A stretch of DNA of 64,000 nucleotides from Trichothermofontia sichuanensis B231 (GTDB lineage Bacteria; Cyanobacteriota; Cyanobacteriia; B231): the NCBI RefSeq assembly GCF_026240635.1, contig NZ_CP110848.1, forward strand, positions 1,614,501 through 1,678,500, written 5' to 3'. A program made the position numbers and the translations under genes. Below, piece after piece: positions 42,809 through 51,721 of the stretch. The notes beneath the pieces were generated by a model, which was not told the DNA's origin, did no database searches, and worked only from the letters and a program-made list of their open reading frames with translations. Position 1 is the first letter of the stretch. Each line of letters opens with the position of its first letter.

Positions 42809-43618
42809 TCCATCCGCGTCGGCAAATACCCGAAAGTCTTCGTCCTGTTGACTGAGTTTAGCCCAGGGAACCCCCTGTTGCCTGAGTATCTCCACTAGGC
42901 GAGCACAGGCAGGTCGTTCCGTGGCATAGTGGCCAGCATCGACAAGAATAAGGCCCCGATCGCGACTCTCCTGGAACTGGTGAAATTTACAATCCGCTGT
43001 CAGGTATACCTGCGCCCCTGTTGCCACCACCGCTGGGATGAAACTGGCTCCAGAGCCACCCAGAACGGCCACGCGATCAATCCGTTGGTGGCGATCGACC
43101 AGCGGTGAAACCAGGAGATGCGGTGGGTTGAGGCGGACTTGCATCAGGTGTAATAGCTCCTGTAGCGATCGCCCCGGACGCAACCAACCGACACGACCGT
43201 ACCCATTATCCGCCTGGGTCGGGACGATCGGTACAGCCTCTTGCAGATCCAACACCTCAGCCAGAACAGCGGCAGTCCCATTAGCCACCTGATCGAAATT
43301 GGTATGGGCACTATAAACCCCAATCTGATGGGTTAAGGCAAGGGAGATCAGATCACTGATCACGTCACCCTTTTGTAGGCGTTTGAGGGGACTAAAAATT
43401 AAGGGATGGTGGGCAAAAATCAAATTGACCGGATCCCCCGCCTGTTTTAGGGCGATCGCCTCGTGCATCACACTCAATGTCGGGGTAAGGCAAACCAAGA
43501 CCCCCGGCGCTTGCTCAAGAATACCCGGTTCAATTTGCCAACCACAGTTATCCCAGCTTTCCTGCCAGGTGGGTGGTGCCCAGGTTTCAAACCAATGGAT
43601 TAAGTCAAGAATGGTCAT
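42794..43618 (-). CDS. Nif3-like dinuclear metal-centre hexameric protein
   Basis: 274 residues from the ATG at 43618 (MTILDLIHWFETWAP). Metal-binding 'IFAHHPLIFSPLKRL' and 'VYSAHTNFDQ' and a C-terminal 'DAGHYATERPA' are the conserved histidine/aspartate sites. NIF3 proteins are sometimes annotated as GTP cyclohydrolase 1 type 2; their function is unclear. The frame reaching 43678 adds 20 residues lacking family likeness. Confidence 0.88.
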   Translation of the reverse strand: MTILDLIHWFETWAPPTWQESWDNCGWQIEPGILEQAPGVLVCLTPTLSVMHEAIALKQAGDPVNLIFAHHPLIFSPLKRLQKGDVISDLISLALTHQIGVYSAHTNFDQVANGTAAVLAEVLDLQEAVPIVPTQADNGYGRVGWLRPGRSLQELLHLMQVRLNPPHLLVSPLVDRHQRIDRVAVLGGSGASFIPAVVATGAQVYLTADCKFHQFQESRDRGLILVDAGHYATERPACARLVEILRQQGVPWAKLSQQDEDFRVFADADGLGTR

Positions 43619-43756
43619 CGAGTTTTCCGTCACGGGATCAGGTGTTAGCATCAAAAAGTTGAGTGTCAGGAGACGCACTGTGCTAGCTTAACGGAAGATT
43701 TCTCAACGGCGCTTGTCTCCTTTGTAGTCATTTGCGTTCTACCTGATCTCCAACTT

Positions 43757-44296
43757 ATGAATACTTCTGATTCTGCCCCTCGTCTCGATGCCAATAGCCG
43801 GGATGCCCTTGTACAAACCGTCCAAACCCTTGGCCTTGCCCAAATCCAGCGCCATGTGTTTATTTGTACCGATCCCACCATACCCAAGTGTTGCGATCGC
43901 GAAACGAGCCTGGAAGCCTGGGAATACCTGAAGCAACGACTCCATGAACTCCAGTTGGATGTAGTCCCCCAGCCCGGGAATTCGCCCCCACCCCCCGATG
44001 TCCAGTTGCCATCGGGCCAGAACCAGAGCCTTGAAACCAGTGTGACCGATCGCTATGTGTTTCGCACCAAAGCCAACTGCCTACGGGTCTGCCAGCAAGG
44101 CCCCATTTTGCTGGTCTACCCTGACGGGACCTGGTATCGCAACGCCACCCCAGCGGTGATTGAACGCATTATTCAGGAACATCTCTTGGGCGATCGTATT
44201 GTGGAAGAATATGCCTTTTGTACTCAACCCTTACCGGCATCCGGGGTTGTGCGCAGTTGCCCGATCGTCGCCGATAGTAACAATCAGGACAGTTAA
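43757..44296 (+). CDS. Thioredoxin-like 2Fe-2S ferredoxin-domain protein
   Basis: 179 residues. '[20 protein letters not shown]' and '[20 protein letters not shown]' hold the four cysteines of the thioredoxin-like [2Fe-2S] ferredoxin fold. Such small proteins are common in cyanobacteria and of unclear role. Confidence 0.85.
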   Translation: MNTSDSAPRLDANSRDALVQTVQTLGLAQIQRHVFICTDPTIPKCCDRETSLEAWEYLKQRLHELQLDVVPQPGNSPPPPDVQLPSGQNQSLETSVTDRYVFRTKANCLRVCQQGPILLVYPDGTWYRNATPAVIERIIQEHLLGDRIVEEYAFCTQPLPASGVVRSCPIVADSNNQDS

Positions 44297-44362
44297 CGGC
44301 AGGCCCGTTAGAATTGGGACGGATTTAAATTAGGGCGAATTGGGCTGCCAGGAGCACTTTGC

Positions 44363-45205
44363 ATGGAGTTACTGACCTTTGCCATTCTGGCCCTCCTGTT
44401 GTTATCCGCCTACACCTATACATCGATCAAGATTATTAACCAAGGGAATCGTGCCCTCGTTGAACGGCTAGGGCGCTACCACCGTACCCTGGGGCCTGGG
44501 TTGAACTTTATTGTGCCCCTACTTGACAAGATTGTTTACCAGGATACCGATCGCGAGCAAGTCTTAGATGTTAAACCGCAACGGGCGATCACGAAGGATA
44601 ATGTCTCCCTCACTGCTGACGCCGTTGTCTACTGGCGTATTTTTGATCTAGAGCAATCTTTCTACGCGATTGACGACATCCGAGATGCCATTAACACCCT
44701 AGTTTTGACGATTCTCCGTTCAGAAATTGCCAACCTAGAGTTTGAAGAAACCCTTTCCTCCCGCCAAGAAATTAACCGCCAGCTTTTACAGCAACTGGAT
44801 GAGGCCACGGAAAACTGGGGTGTGAAGGTGATGCGGGTAGAGGTGAAGACGATCGAACCTGCCCCGGATGTGCTGGAGTCAATGCAGAAACAGCAGGCTG
44901 CGGAAATTCAAAAACGAGCCTCTATTACTGCAACTGAAGCGACAGTGGAATCCATCCAGCGGATCTCAAAGGCCATCCGGGCTGATCCCCAGGCTCAAGA
45001 GGTCCTGCGCTATCTCATTGCCGACAAGTACATTGAGTCCAGCCACAAACTGGGGGATAGCCCTAATGCCAAAATCTTGTTTATGGACCCGAAAGCAATG
45101 AATGAGGCGATGGCAGCCCTATTTTGGCCACGGGGAATACGCTCAGATGAAACCAGCCCCCCCTCATCTCCCCCACCACCCAATGGCTCCCCGCCTCAGT
45201 CATAA
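44363..45205 (+). CDS. SPFH/Band-7 (slipin/paraslipin) membrane protein
   Basis: 280 residues. One N-terminal membrane segment is followed by the SPFH core ('IKIINQGNRALVERLGRYHR', 'QVLDVKPQRAITKDNVSLTA', 'RSEIANLEFEETL') and a coiled helix with 'VEVKTIEPAPDVLESMQKQ'. Family members form ring-like scaffolds in membranes; the C-terminal tail here is proline/serine rich. Confidence 0.88.
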   Translation: MELLTFAILALLLLSAYTYTSIKIINQGNRALVERLGRYHRTLGPGLNFIVPLLDKIVYQDTDREQVLDVKPQRAITKDNVSLTADAVVYWRIFDLEQSFYAIDDIRDAINTLVLTILRSEIANLEFEETLSSRQEINRQLLQQLDEATENWGVKVMRVEVKTIEPAPDVLESMQKQQAAEIQKRASITATEATVESIQRISKAIRADPQAQEVLRYLIADKYIESSHKLGDSPNAKILFMDPKAMNEAMAALFWPRGIRSDETSPPSSPPPPNGSPPQS

Positions 45206-45218
45206 GGAGATAAGGTAC

Positions 45219-45386
45219 CTGATTGACTGACAAAACTCGAACTGCCCTCACCCCCAGCCCCTTTCCCAGAGCGGGCGAGGGGAGTGAAAAACTGTATCGT
45301 TCTTTTTGGATTGACTATAAAGTCCCTTCGCCCCTGGTGGAAGAAGGGACTTAGGGATGAGGGGAAAAGGTTTGTCCGTCAACCAG
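45219..45386. repeat. Dispersed element with CTGATTGAC ends, copy 2 (168 bp)
   Basis: It begins CTGATTGAC and ends GTCAACCAG, nine-base ends with one mismatch. GATAAGGTAC is found on both sides (45209-45218 and 45387-45396), a 10-bp target duplication. It contains two internal C-rich segments and AACTGTATCGTTCT with GATTGACTATA like the 107-bp family, so parts are mosaic. Confidence 0.8.
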
Positions 45387-45419
45387 GATAAGGTACAACC
45401 TTTACCTCCCCGATCGCGT

Positions 45420-47882
45420 TCAGGCAACAACGGTTAGCCCCATCTGCTGCAACTGAATTTGATAGAGGGCAACCAGGGGAACCGGTCCCTCCCACACGAT
45501 CGCCTTCCCCTCCTGGTGAATGCGCTGGGCTAACTGGCGTGCCCGATCGCGATCAACCCCTGGTAGGTAGTGGCTTAAGACGGCAATCACCTGCTCAAAG
45601 CTATGGATGTCATCGTTGAGAACGGTTAAAACATCCGTGGGATAGGCAGCTTGTCCACTTGCTTTGGAATCTTGAGCACGACCGCACTCGGCAGCTTGCC
45701 CGCTTGCCGGCAGAGGCATTACCTGATCTGTGCCCAACTCACTGGTATATCCCTGAACCGCCGTTGGCTTATAGGTCAAGCTTTGGGCTAAGGCAGGGGC
45801 GCGATCAAGCAGAAAGGCATAATCAGCCAGCGTGCCTGGGTAATCCCCCCGCTGGTAGCGTAGCCAACTGCGGGCTGCATAGGCTTCGAGCCAATCCGGT
45901 TGCAGGGCAATGACGCGATCGTAGTCCTGTGCCGCCGCGTCGAGATCACCCAGGGTGGCATACAGAGCTGCCCGTTGGGCATAGGCATCCGCATCATTGG
46001 GGTTGAGGTGAATACGCTCGCTGTATTCCTCAGCCAGCATCGCCGCAAAGTGGGTTTGCAGCAGGCGATGGATAAAGGCATAGTGTCCACCCACTTGGTG
46101 TAAACATAACCGTTCTGCCCCCGCCTCTAGCAACTGGCGCACATTCCACGGCAGTTCCCCCTGGCGATAGAGCAACCAGCGGAGCCACCCATGTTTGAGG
46201 CTGGCTAGCCCACCCTTGTGCAAACCCAAGAGACTACCCGTCAGGAGGCCCCCTGTCAGCAGCCCCTGCCAAGGATCCCCCCCCACTAACCAGGCAAAAC
46301 CTGCCCCACTCATGCCCCCCAGCACTGCCCCCACACCAGCGAAGACCGCCGCATTCTGGAGCGATCGCCAGATGCCATGATTGGGATCAGACACGACCCC
46401 CTCCCGTGGACGACTCCCTTGGGGCCGGACCAGCCCCCCTAGCCAGCCCCCCATCACTCCCCCACTGATCAGCCCCAATAGCCCACCCCCAAGTGTGCCG
46501 GTGGTGAACCCCGCACTCAGCCCCGCTAACCCGCCAATGACCACCCCTCGACTTGCTGCCTCCCACGACCACCACACCTGGGTCACGGGTTCAATGCGAT
46601 CCGTCACCCGTGGTTGCCAACCGATCGCGGCCCCCAATCCTCCCCCTAGGGCAATGCCCCCTGGTCCCAATAGCCAGACTCCCAAACTGGCCCCCACCAG
46701 CCCACACCCCAGCACAATGCCAGTAACATAGGTTCGATAGGGACGGTTAGGCGATGGGGAAGCACGGAATAGCCCGTCGGTCCCCCCTTCCAAATCCCGC
46801 AACCATTGGGGTTGCAGGTTATCCAAGGCAAAGAGGGTTTGGGATTGCTGGGTTAACCGATAGGCTAAGCGGGCCAACCAATACCGCAACTGAGACGGTG
46901 GCAGCGGTGAAGTCGGGTCGGGTCGCCCCAGCAGGTGGTCAACGTAGGTGTTTAATAGGTGGGTGCGATAGGCCGCGGCAGTGGGGACAGGGGTAACGAG
47001 ACCGGACACTGCCTCAGTGCCGGCCTGGATGAGCAGCCTCAGCATCAGGGGAGTTGTCAGAAGTTCCTGGAGGGCGGGGTTGCTGTCAACCCATGCCTTG
47101 ACCGCCGCGAGCTCAGGACCTAGCGTAGTTAAACAATTCTGCACCTGTTCCCAGGACAGGGGTTGGAGGGCGATCGCACTCTGGACGTGCAGGCGATGCT
47201 CCCCCAAGTCAAGATAGGCTGGCAGGCGGCTACAGACCACCATGCTCAGTAACGAGTGGCGTTGCTTAAAGTCATTTAAGGCCGCGATGCAGCGCTGTCG
47301 GTGGGGCCAAGGCACTTCATCTAGCCCATCCAGCAAGAGCACCAGGTTTTGCCCATCCAGCCAACTCAGGGTGATTGTTGGCGACAATTGATAGCGAACC
47401 CGTAGCTCCTCCAGCAGCCAATCCATCCAGGTCTGTGGCGATGCTCCTGCGGCGACGCTGCGCGAACGCCAACTGGCCAGGGACAGGATGATGGGTAGGG
47501 GATACTCCGGATCAAGGGTGGCGCGATCCAGTAAATCGCGACCCAGTTCCAGCAATGCCGTTGTTTTACCAGCACCGGCTGCCCCCAGGATCAACAGGCT
47601 ACTGCCTAAGCCCAGACGTTGCCAATAGTCCATCAGCGAAGTGCCCATCGGCAGGGGACGTTCGGCGCGGGCGATCGCGTCCCAAGTGCGCTCTCGGACA
47701 GATCCCACGAGATCCCAACGCTCAACTAAGGCAATCTCTAACCGGGCCTGATCCTGCTGGCTAGTGGCCAGAACCCCCTCGATCCAGTAGTGACGCACCC
47801 GTTGCAGGAGCACTTGGCGGTGCTGCCAGTGGCTGCGACTGGCTGATAAAGATAGGGAGTCAGGCGAGGAGTTAGGCACCAT
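45420..47882 (-). CDS. NACHT NTPase with Gly-rich membrane region, TPR and C-terminal ClpS-like domain
   Basis: 820 residues. The NACHT module has Walker A 'GAAGAGKT' (100-107) and Walker B 'VLLLDGLDEV' (181-190). From about 385 to 560 there are several hydrophobic, glycine-rich segments ('GGGLGAAIGW', 'GVMGGWLGGL'), suggestive of glycine-zipper membrane helices. 'YAFIHRLLQTHFAA' ends the NACHT-associated part, then TPR repeats (about 630-700). Residues 747-820 resemble the Clp adaptor ClpS: N756-D757-D758 correspond to the NDD loop, and H789 with GKA (792-794) to the His and GKA of the N-degron pocket. ClpS passes N-degron proteins to ClpP. A fused membrane NTPase with a ClpS-like end is unusual. 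No partner gene is obvious nearby. Confidence 0.8.
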   Translation of the reverse strand: MVPNSSPDSLSLSASRSHWQHRQVLLQRVRHYWIEGVLATSQQDQARLEIALVERWDLVGSVRERTWDAIARAERPLPMGTSLMDYWQRLGLGSSLLILGAAGAGKTTALLELGRDLLDRATLDPEYPLPIILSLASWRSRSVAAGASPQTWMDWLLEELRVRYQLSPTITLSWLDGQNLVLLLDGLDEVPWPHRQRCIAALNDFKQRHSLLSMVVCSRLPAYLDLGEHRLHVQSAIALQPLSWEQVQNCLTTLGPELAAVKAWVDSNPALQELLTTPLMLRLLIQAGTEAVSGLVTPVPTAAAYRTHLLNTYVDHLLGRPDPTSPLPPSQLRYWLARLAYRLTQQSQTLFALDNLQPQWLRDLEGGTDGLFRASPSPNRPYRTYVTGIVLGCGLVGASLGVWLLGPGGIALGGGLGAAIGWQPRVTDRIEPVTQVWWSWEAASRGVVIGGLAGLSAGFTTGTLGGGLLGLISGGVMGGWLGGLVRPQGSRPREGVVSDPNHGIWRSLQNAAVFAGVGAVLGGMSGAGFAWLVGGDPWQGLLTGGLLTGSLLGLHKGGLASLKHGWLRWLLYRQGELPWNVRQLLEAGAERLCLHQVGGHYAFIHRLLQTHFAAMLAEEYSERIHLNPNDADAYAQRAALYATLGDLDAAAQDYDRVIALQPDWLEAYAARSWLRYQRGDYPGTLADYAFLLDRAPALAQSLTYKPTAVQGYTSELGTDQVMPLPASGQAAECGRAQDSKASGQAAYPTDVLTVLNDDIHSFEQVIAVLSHYLPGVDRDRARQLAQRIHQEGKAIVWEGPVPLVALYQIQLQQMGLTVVA

Positions 47883-48048
47883 AGGTCCAGCGATCGCGCG
47901 TGGAAGAACTTAGTTGAGATCTCTATGCTCTAGCCTAGACATCTGGACGGTTTTTGGCAGGAATAGGTGCCAACCTCATCCCCCGCAGCACTGCCCCGAC
48001 TTTCCTGCCAGACAGCTTGTAGACACATCAGACATTAACTTGACTGAC

Positions 48049-48624
48049 CTAGGGCGTGATCGGATAGTGGTACTCTACCCGTCGCATTGTACGCTGCCAG
48101 CCGTCGCGATCGAAATTAACCTGGGTAATATCGACGCCATCAAAATTAGCATCCTGCCATTGGGCACCATAGAAATTCACCCCCCACAACTGAGCAGTTC
48201 GGAAGTCAGCCCCTGCCAGATTCGCTCCCCGAAAGTTGGCCGAGGTGATCTTAGCCCCCCGGAAGTCAGTTCCCATCAGGCGAGCACGCACCAGATCCGT
48301 GCCCCAAAGGGTGGTATTGCGGAGGTTGGCTTGCCGGAGATCAACGCCATAGAGTTCAGCCGCACTGAGGTCGGCCCCTTCTAGGTTAGCCTGTCGCAGA
48401 TCCGCACCCCACAGGTCAGCCTGTTGGAGGTTCGCTCCTTGTAGGTTAGCTCCCCGCAAATCCTGGCCATAAAGGTTTACCCCGCTCAGGTTGCAACCGG
48501 GACAATGCCCTGTCCTGAGCAGGCGATTCACATCGGTTTGTTCTGCTGCCTGGGTGGGAGAAAGGGTTGTCACGAGCAGCCCTAGGGCGATCGCTATGCC
48601 GCCTATTACTTCACTTCTCACCAT
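48049..48624 (-). CDS. Secreted pentapeptide-repeat protein
   Basis: 191 residues. A signal peptide (about residues 1-26, 'ALGLLVTTLSPTQAAEQ') is followed by A(N/D)LxX-type repeats from about residue 44 to 175: 'GANLQGANLQQADLWGADLR' and 'ANFRGANLAGADF'. These form a right-handed beta-helix, here probably in the periplasm or thylakoid lumen. No specific role is apparent. Confidence 0.85.
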   Translation of the reverse strand: MVRSEVIGGIAIALGLLVTTLSPTQAAEQTDVNRLLRTGHCPGCNLSGVNLYGQDLRGANLQGANLQQADLWGADLRQANLEGADLSAAELYGVDLRQANLRNTTLWGTDLVRARLMGTDFRGAKITSANFRGANLAGADFRTAQLWGVNFYGAQWQDANFDGVDITQVNFDRDGWQRTMRRVEYHYPITP

Positions 48625-48971
48625 CGTTTATCCCAACGCTTCCATGGGTTGAATCGTCGCCCTAATATTAACCGCGATCGCTGATTTGTCAGGGGCGAGG
48701 CTACTGTTGCGGATGGCCGGATGGCCGCCACGATGTCGGCAAGACTGGCTCGGTAGGATTGGTCATGCGGGCGCGCCCATTGACGCAGTCGGGTTTGCAG
48801 TTGACGATACAGGTAGAGGGATGCGATCGCGATCGCGGCGGGTTTGGCCGCTTTAACATCGCCGGGTATTTTCCCCTGTGGCTAGCACTTATCTCAGGCA
48901 AGACGCTACTTCCTGTAAGGTTTTCAGCCCTTCCCTGCACCACTCAGCATCACTAGGGAGAACCCTAAGCA
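48625..48971. other. Gene-free spacer before the PD-(D/E)XK-like gene
   Basis: Contains a GATGGCCGGATGGCCGCC duplication at about 48712-48732 and several GCGATCGC-like sites. The only ORF here (48759-48956) has no family likeness. No RNA gene or hairpin with T tract is seen. Confidence 0.4.
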
Positions 48972-49580
48972 ATGGCTTATAGTGACTTCCAACTAGATGA
49001 GTTAGTTAAAAAATTTAACCTTACCCTGCGTGAAATCTCCGATTTATTTGGTGATGTTCCTGAAGTAGTACCAAGCGATTATCTAATGTTAACCCTGAGA
49101 CAAAATGTTAATCTTGCTGTAGCGATCAACACTGAAAAGGCTCGATCCGAGTTGATCATTGCACCTGTTTTGCTGGAACTCAAACAGCGCTTTGCAGATG
49201 AGGTAAGTTTATTTTCTGGTATTGACTTTACTGTTGATAGCGCCCAAGGACTCGGTGGGGTATGCGACTTCTTGATTAGTCGCTCACCAGAACAATTGTT
49301 TGTGCGCGCCCCTATTTTAACTGTAGTCGAAGCCAAAAATGAAAACCTCAAGTCAGGCCTTGCCCAATGTATTGCTGAGATGCTGGCAGCACAATTATTT
49401 AACCAACAAGAAGCTAACGAAATTAGTACGATCTATGGTGCCGTCACGATCGGTACTCTCTGGCGTTTTCTAAAATTATCAGGCCAGGTTGTCGCGATCG
49501 ATCTCACGGAATACTTCATCAAAGATATCGATAAAATTTTGGGTATTTTGTTTAGTATGGTCAACGCAGTCACGCCTTGA
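48972..49580 (+). CDS. PD-(D/E)XK nuclease-like protein, paralogue of the island protein
   Basis: 202 residues. D99 (GVCDFLI), E120 and K122 (TVVEAKNEN), preceded by an 'EKARSE' helix, match the order in the protein at 17799-18428. Both continue with 'GLAQC...' and 'IYGAVTIGTLWRFLKLSG'-like strands. Here there is no helicase, methylase or DUF29 nearby, so this copy is alone. Activity is inferred from motif. Confidence 0.6.
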   Translation: MAYSDFQLDELVKKFNLTLREISDLFGDVPEVVPSDYLMLTLRQNVNLAVAINTEKARSELIIAPVLLELKQRFADEVSLFSGIDFTVDSAQGLGGVCDFLISRSPEQLFVRAPILTVVEAKNENLKSGLAQCIAEMLAAQLFNQQEANEISTIYGAVTIGTLWRFLKLSGQVVAIDLTEYFIKDIDKILGILFSMVNAVTP

Positions 49581-49688
49581 TTTCACCGTGATCCTATCTG
49601 TCTCACGGCTTGCCTCGGTGCTCTCTCGATCCACCCCTAGACCGACCAGATCAAGATTCTGCGTCACATTACCCAACCCCTTCTGCTC

Positions 49689-50288
49689 TCAATACCCTTG
49701 TTGGCTCGCTTCAGAATCTTCGTGGTTGGGCAGGGTGACATCCTCATCACCCATTGTTGTTGTAGCAGGCAACGATCGCACGACAACCGGTAAACGGGCA
49801 CCCTTCAACCCCCGATGGATATGCTCAGGGGTATCCGCCAACAGGATAAAGAGCGGATAAATCGCATCCGTGCCCTCACTAAAAATATGTCGATAGCGGA
49901 GGGGCATAATCCATTCGTAGGGATAACTGAGCCAGACTTGGGTTTGCCGCCAGCGACCCAGTAAGTCCGAAAAATTTTCGCCCGGACGATGGATAAACAA
50001 GAAAATTTCCACCCCCGTTTTGACCTTCCAGTCGGGGTCACAGAGCACAATACCCACATCACAGGGAAGACGCACCGCCTGCCGCACAGGTGAGGCATTC
50101 CCCCCATGATTGGCCTGCGGTAATTGGGCTTTAACCAGAGGAAGCGGAATCGGAATTAAGCTTTCCGCCGGTCGTCGCAGACTGGGGAGCATTTCTAAAT
50201 AGGGACGATACTCCCGCAGCAACGCAATCAGGGGCAAGCGGTTGCTGTACTCAGCCAGTAACTCTTCGTAGGCGGGGACGCTCGGCAT
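49689..50288 (-). CDS. Hypothetical protein upstream of the pil cluster
   Basis: 199 residues; starts MPSVPAYEELLAEYSN. 'CDVGIVLCDPDWKVKTGVEI' and 'IFSEGTDAIYPLFILLADTP' are well-formed, but no family is recognised. It begins 37 bp after the pilC stop on the same strand and may be the last gene of the pil transcript. Confidence 0.5.
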   Translation of the reverse strand: MPSVPAYEELLAEYSNRLPLIALLREYRPYLEMLPSLRRPAESLIPIPLPLVKAQLPQANHGGNASPVRQAVRLPCDVGIVLCDPDWKVKTGVEIFLFIHRPGENFSDLLGRWRQTQVWLSYPYEWIMPLRYRHIFSEGTDAIYPLFILLADTPEHIHRGLKGARLPVVVRSLPATTTMGDEDVTLPNHEDSEASQQGY

Positions 50289-50324
50289 AACACTTCCTGA
50301 GCCACAGCAACGCCCGATGCAGCC

Positions 50325-51539
50325 TTAACCTAGGGTCTCAAACACCTTAAACATCGGCAAATACATCGAGAGCAAAATCGAGGCCACCATCCCCCCCACA
50401 AACACGATCATCACCGGCTCCAGAATACTGGTCATCGCTTTGACCGCTTCTTCCACTTCATTTTCGTAGAAGTCCGCCACTTTCATTAACATGGCATCAA
50501 TTTCCCCCGTTTCCTCACCAATGCTGATCATCTGAATCGCCATCAACGGGAACACCTGCTCCCGTTGCAGGGCAACGCTAATCATCCCCCCCGTTTGGAT
50601 TTCCTTACGGGCTTCCTCGATCGCATTGGCAATCACCTGGTTCCCGGACGTATCGCGCACAATTTCCAACGAAGTCATAATCGGAACCCCGGAGCGGGTC
50701 AACGCCCCAAAGGTACGGCAGAAGCGAGCCGTTGCCGTTTTCTGGATCAGGTCACCGAAAAGGGGGAGTTTCAACGATAGGCGATCGATGGTTTCCTTAC
50801 CCACACGGGTTTTGTAGTATTGCTTAAAGGCATACCCCAAAATCATAAAGAACAAAATCAGCCCACCCGAATATTGGGGCGTGCGCAGGAACTTACTAAT
50901 CCCCAACATGATGCGCGTAAACAAGGGGAGTTCAACCCCCAGTTCTGCAAAAATACCGGCAAAGGTGGGCAAGATAAAAATGGTCATGCCCAAGAACACG
51001 GCGATCGCAATCATCCCCACCACCACCGGATAGGTCATGGCTGACTTAATCTGGTTCTGTAGACGAGCCGTATCCTCTAGCAACTTCGCCAAACGGCTGA
51101 GAACCTCATCCAACACCCCACCAATCTCACCCGCCTGCACCATGCTGACGTAGAGATTATCAAAACAATTGGGATGTCGCCGCATCGACTCCGAGAGGCT
51201 GGTTCCCTGTTGGACGTTTTCGCTGATATCTTCGAGCGCCACCTTCAACTTGGGATTCGTACACTGATCCGACAACACCCCCAAACTACGCACCATTGCC
51301 ACCCCCGCGTTCACCATCACAGCAAACTGACGGGAGAAAATGGCCTTGTCCTTAACCGTGACACTCGTTAGCAGGTTTGAGAGATCAAAGTTGACCAGTC
51401 CCTTAGACTCTTCAATGTCCTGGACAAAGAAGCCCTGGTCCCGCAACTGGGTGCGGGCATCCGCCAGGCTATCGGCCACTACCCGCTGTTGTCTGGTATT
51501 TCCCTGTGCATCGCGAGCACGCGCAAGATAGGTAGGCAT
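50325..51539 (-). CDS. pilC: Type IV pilus inner-membrane platform protein PilC
   Basis: 404 residues with the duplicated T2SSF domain: 'FSRQFAVMVNAGVAMVRSLG' (first half) and 'FCRTFGALTRSGVPIMTSLE' (second half). 'YPVVVGMIAIAVFLGMTIFI' and 'ILEPVMIVFVGGMVASI' are membrane helices. PilC connects the PilB/PilT ATPases to the pilus. It is the third gene of pilB-pilT-pilC. Confidence 0.95.
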   Translation of the reverse strand: MPTYLARARDAQGNTRQQRVVADSLADARTQLRDQGFFVQDIEESKGLVNFDLSNLLTSVTVKDKAIFSRQFAVMVNAGVAMVRSLGVLSDQCTNPKLKVALEDISENVQQGTSLSESMRRHPNCFDNLYVSMVQAGEIGGVLDEVLSRLAKLLEDTARLQNQIKSAMTYPVVVGMIAIAVFLGMTIFILPTFAGIFAELGVELPLFTRIMLGISKFLRTPQYSGGLILFFMILGYAFKQYYKTRVGKETIDRLSLKLPLFGDLIQKTATARFCRTFGALTRSGVPIMTSLEIVRDTSGNQVIANAIEEARKEIQTGGMISVALQREQVFPLMAIQMISIGEETGEIDAMLMKVADFYENEVEEAVKAMTSILEPVMIVFVGGMVASILLSMYLPMFKVFETLG

Positions 51540-51721
51540 CGTTCACATCCGCATCCGCAAGGATCTAAAACATTATCCAACTCCGAGTTGTGTGGCCCTC
51601 GGTTTGGCCCCCACTGATCGGGCCTGTATGCCTGGGCCTTGCCCCTTTGGACTTGGCCCAGCTTAACAAGTTCACGCCGCTCCTGCCAGCAGGTGAGCTA
51701 TGTCTGGCGGCAGCAACCCTC

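Noticed and set aside
48759-48956. Short plus-strand ORF before the PD-(D/E)XK-like gene
   Set aside because: No ribosome site, arginine-rich composition typical of a random G/C frame, no family likeness.
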